Assembly: GCA_946482635.1 (NCBI GenBank)
Contig: CAMLSG010000126.1
Location: 1-15,767, forward strand
Reading direction: 5' to 3'
Origin: an uncultured Duganella sp.
GTDB taxonomy: Bacteria > Pseudomonadota > Gammaproteobacteria > Burkholderiales > Burkholderiaceae
DNA length: 15,767 bases
In this document: in pieces, positions 13,795 to 15,767 of the stretch
Layout: each line of letters opens with the position of its first letter
Numbering within the stretch: the stretch's first letter is position 1
The notes under the pieces: generated by a model
What the model saw: the letters and a program-made list of their open reading frames with translations, nothing else
Database searches by the model: none
What the model was told of the DNA's origin: nothing
Made by a program: the position numbers and the translations under genes

Positions 13795-13857
13795 ACCGGT
13801 GTCAGACCCACAGGGTCTGACACCGATATGCGGCCGTCTGACACTGGTTTACCGGTT
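13786..13857. repeat. Compound REP-like palindromic element between convergent genes
   Basis: Outer arms of 22 bases (13786-13807 and 13836-13857) are complementary with one mismatch. Nested inside is a perfect 13-bp hairpin with a 3-base loop (13797-13809 and 13813-13825, loop ACA). The left arm is shared, so the two folds compete. The word GTCTGACA, or its complement TGTCAGAC, occurs three times. The element fills the whole gap between the gene at 13300 and minE and contains the stop codon of the first and one base of the minE stop. It is probably a bidirectional transcription or mRNA-end signal and resembles the element at 9862. Confidence 0.75.
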
Positions 13858-14108
13858 CAAGCGTCCGGCAGCACCACATTCACATCAAGAACTTCCAGGT
13901 TGCCCTGGCGATCGAGCGAAATCTTGATATCGTCCGCCGACACCTTGGTGTACTTCGAAATGACATCAACCAGTTCTTTGTGCAGCGCCGGCATGAAATC
14001 CGGACCGGCGCGGCCATTGCGCTCGCGCGCGATGATGATCTGCAAGCGCTCCTTCGCCGCAACCGCCGTCTTGGGCTTGTTCTGGAACAGGAAAGAAAGC
14101 AGGGCCAT
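13857..14108 (-). CDS. minE: Cell division topological specificity factor MinE
   Basis: An 83-residue protein that stimulates the ATPase of MinD and drives pole-to-pole oscillation of the Min system. The N-terminal membrane-targeting segment MALLSFLF is followed by the MinD-contact helix ([12 protein letters not shown]). The C-terminal topological domain carries [12 protein letters not shown] and [17 protein letters not shown]. The length is normal. Its ATG overlaps the minD stop by one base (TAATG), giving coupled translation. Confidence 0.96.
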   Translation of the reverse strand: MALLSFLFQNKPKTAVAAKERLQIIIARERNGRAGPDFMPALHKELVDVISKYTKVSADDIKISLDRQGNLEVLDVNVVLPDA

Positions 14109-14923
14109 TATTTAGCTCCAAAGATACGCTTCAGGAAACCAGGCTTTTCATAGTCGGTAAACTTCAGCTCAACTTCTTCGCCCAGGAAGCGCGACACCAC
14201 GTCGGTGTAGGCTTCGGCCACATCGGTTCCCTTGAAGTGGATTGCCGGGTTACCCTGGTTGGAAGCATGCAGTACTTGCTCCGATTCAGGGATGATGCCG
14301 ATCAAAGGAATGCGCAGGATCTCTTGCACGTCTTCAAACGACAGCATCTCGCCCGCTTCTACGCGCTTCGGCGAGTAACGGGTGATCAGCAGGTGTTCCT
14401 TGACCGGTTCGCCGCCAGACTGCGCGCGGCGCGACTTGGCCTGGATGATGCCCAGGATGCGGTCGGAGTCACGCACCGACGACACTTCCGGGTTGGTCAC
14501 GATCAGGGCTTCGTCGGCGAAGGTCAGCGCCATCAGCGCGCCGTGTTCAATACCGGCAGGCGAGTCGCAGACGATGAATTCGAAGTCCATCTTGATCAGC
14601 TCGGCCAGCACGGCTTCCACGCCGTCTTCGGTCAGGGCATCCTTGTCGCGGGTCTGGGACGCCGGCAGGATGTACAGGTTTTCGCAGTGCTTGTCCTTGA
14701 TCAGGGCCTGGTTCAGGGTCGCTTCTTTGTGCACCACGTTGATCAGGTCATACACAACGCGTCGTTCGCAACCCATGATCAGGTCCAGGTTGCGCAGGCC
14801 GACGTCAAAATCGATGACGACGGTTTTGTGGCCGCGCATGGCGAGGCCGGTGGAGAAGCTGGCGCTGGAAGTCGTTTTGCCGACACCGCCCTTGCCGGAC
14901 GTAACTACAATAATTCGTGCCAC
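14108..14923 (-). CDS. minD: Septum site-determining ATPase MinD
   Basis: A 271-residue ParA/MinD-type ATPase that binds the inner membrane as an ATP dimer, recruits MinC and is released by MinE. The deviant Walker A motif [10 protein letters not shown] (residues 9-18) has the signature Lys11 and the phosphate-binding Lys16. The A' motif is [13 protein letters not shown] and the Walker B-like motif is [11 protein letters not shown]. The C-terminal amphipathic membrane helix is present ([14 protein letters not shown]). The length is normal. It is 21 bases behind minC and overlaps minE by one base. Confidence 0.97.
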   Translation of the reverse strand: MARIIVVTSGKGGVGKTTSSASFSTGLAMRGHKTVVIDFDVGLRNLDLIMGCERRVVYDLINVVHKEATLNQALIKDKHCENLYILPASQTRDKDALTEDGVEAVLAELIKMDFEFIVCDSPAGIEHGALMALTFADEALIVTNPEVSSVRDSDRILGIIQAKSRRAQSGGEPVKEHLLITRYSPKRVEAGEMLSFEDVQEILRIPLIGIIPESEQVLHASNQGNPAIHFKGTDVAEAYTDVVSRFLGEEVELKFTDYEKPGFLKRIFGAK

Positions 14924-14944
14924 AAAGAATCCTTTACTGTTCTG

Positions 14945-15697
14945 TTATTTTGCGGAATTGACAGATTGTATATCCAGACTCTCGCCCTTTAGCCGGATTT
15001 GTACCGGTTTGCGTGCGTTTTCGGTCGGGAAACCATCTTCAAAAGTACGGTAAACACCTGCGATCGAGACCAGTTCCGGGCTCATCGACATAGCGAAAAT
15101 GCGGGCCGAGGCGTCGCCGGAGGCGCCCGCCAGGGCACGGCCGTTCAAAGTGTTGTAAACGTGAATACTGCCATCCGCGATGATCTCGGCGCCGTTGTTG
15201 ACGACGGCCATCACGATCAGGTCGCCGCCGCGCGCGTAAATGCGCTGGCCGGCCCGGACCGGGGTGTCGATGATCATGGTTCCGCTGAATGCTGGTGCCG
15301 CCGGCGTGGGTGCCGGGGCCGGCGCAGGCGCCGGAGCTGGCGCTGGCTTCGGAGCAGGGACCGGCGCTTCTTCGCGCTTGCCGCTGTCCAGTTGCAGGCC
15401 GTGTTGCTGGATTTCTTCCACCATGTCCGGCTTGGCGTTGCGCACGGCAACCGGGTTCAGGCGGTATTTTTTCAGGAGGGCGATCGTTGCCGCCCAGTCA
15501 ATGCGTTCGCAGCCAGGCGCCAGGTCACCGACGTCGATGACCGCCAGGTCCCCCTCGAAGAAATCGGAAACGCCGCCAGTCATCTCATGCATGGCGGCGT
15601 CGAGGGCGACGAGGTCGCTCGTGTACATGATGGCGGACACGGCGACAACGGTGGAAATCTTGATTTCGATAGGCTTTTGAAGCTTGCTTTTCGGCAT
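14945..15697 (-). CDS. minC: Septum site-determining protein MinC
   Basis: A 250-residue inhibitor of FtsZ assembly. The N-terminal domain (residues ~8-105) contacts FtsZ. The C-terminal beta-helix domain (~138-245), with VRAGQRIYARGGDLIV and SIHVYNTLNGRALAG, binds MinD and dimerises. Between them is a long linker of alternating Ala and Pro (about residues 111-136), encoded by a repetitive GC-rich stretch at 15290-15367. Family members differ most in this linker. The start MPKSKLQKPIEIK at 15697 has no strong ribosome binding site. It is the first gene of minC-minD-minE. Confidence 0.95.
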   Translation of the reverse strand: MPKSKLQKPIEIKISTVVAVSAIMYTSDLVALDAAMHEMTGGVSDFFEGDLAVIDVGDLAPGCERIDWAATIALLKKYRLNPVAVRNAKPDMVEEIQQHGLQLDSGKREEAPVPAPKPAPAPAPAPAPAPTPAAPAFSGTMIIDTPVRAGQRIYARGGDLIVMAVVNNGAEIIADGSIHVYNTLNGRALAGASGDASARIFAMSMSPELVSIAGVYRTFEDGFPTENARKPVQIRLKGESLDIQSVNSAK

Positions 15698-15736
15698 AAC
15701 AATCGCAGAGTAACGGGCATGGCCCAGGCTGGGTGC

Positions 15737-15742
15737 ATTGTA
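15737..15742 (-). promoter_or_regulatory. Possible -10 box of the minCDE operon
   Basis: TACAAT on the minus strand lies about 40 bases before the minC ATG. No convincing -35 box is visible before the window ends, so this is tentative. Confidence 0.3.
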
Positions 15743-15767
15743 CTTTGCTTAAGCTTGCTTGGGGAGG

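Noticed and set aside
1..15767. tRNA, rRNA, CRISPR array, insertion sequence or toxin-antitoxin pair
   Set aside because: I read the intergenic stretches for cloverleaf patterns, regularly spaced repeats, transposase motifs and paired small genes, and found none that could be supported.

Overview
The window looks like a chromosomal stretch from a GC-rich betaproteobacterium, most likely Burkholderiales of the Oxalobacteraceae type (Massilia, Duganella or Janthinobacterium relatives). This rests on an E. coli-like GshA and ElaA, a DUF4148 protein, minCDE, a hemA-prfA-prmC neighbourhood, and palindromic intergenic elements built on GTGTCA and GACCC words. No database search was possible, so the family placement is inference. 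I see no rRNA, tRNA, CRISPR array, insertion sequence or prophage gene.

Layout. Positions 1-869 (+) hold the end of a multi-domain FKBP prolyl isomerase. It converges on elaA and shares a UUCG-loop bidirectional terminator with it. On the minus strand follow elaA (914-1366), a small secreted DUF4148 protein (1409-1708) and ohr (1764-2192). ohr has a well-formed promoter and a likely OhrR box. Next on the minus strand is a coupled ccdA / thioredoxin-like pair (3568 to 2346), divergent from an OmpR-type regulator and sensor kinase pair on the plus strand (3722-5769). The kinase ends two bases from a histone-deacetylase-fold gene (5772-6779, minus) that lies directly behind gshA (6783-8375). Further upstream on the minus strand are prmC, dsbB, prfA, hemA and an orphan OmpR-type regulator (8486-13092). 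A small conserved protein of unknown function sits on the plus strand (13300-13794), and a minC-minD-minE operon on the minus strand (15697 down to 13857) closes the window.

How the genes fit together. Five genes serve thiol and peroxide chemistry: ohr, ccdA, its thioredoxin partner, gshA and dsbB. hemA supplies tetrapyrrole. prfA and prmC encode release factor 1 and the methylase that modifies it, but here they are separated by dsbB and a long palindrome. MinCDE places the division septum. No intergenic stretch exceeds about 210 bases.

The most unusual observation is the HDAC-fold protein translated right after gshA. It keeps the family fold motifs, but two of three expected zinc ligands and the catalytic tyrosine are replaced (Gln188, Asn275, Thr314). 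Other points worth a look are a perfect hairpin that buries the elaA ribosome binding site, an orphan response regulator next to hemA with an eroded acidic pocket, and two palindromic elements, one of which can fold in two competing ways.
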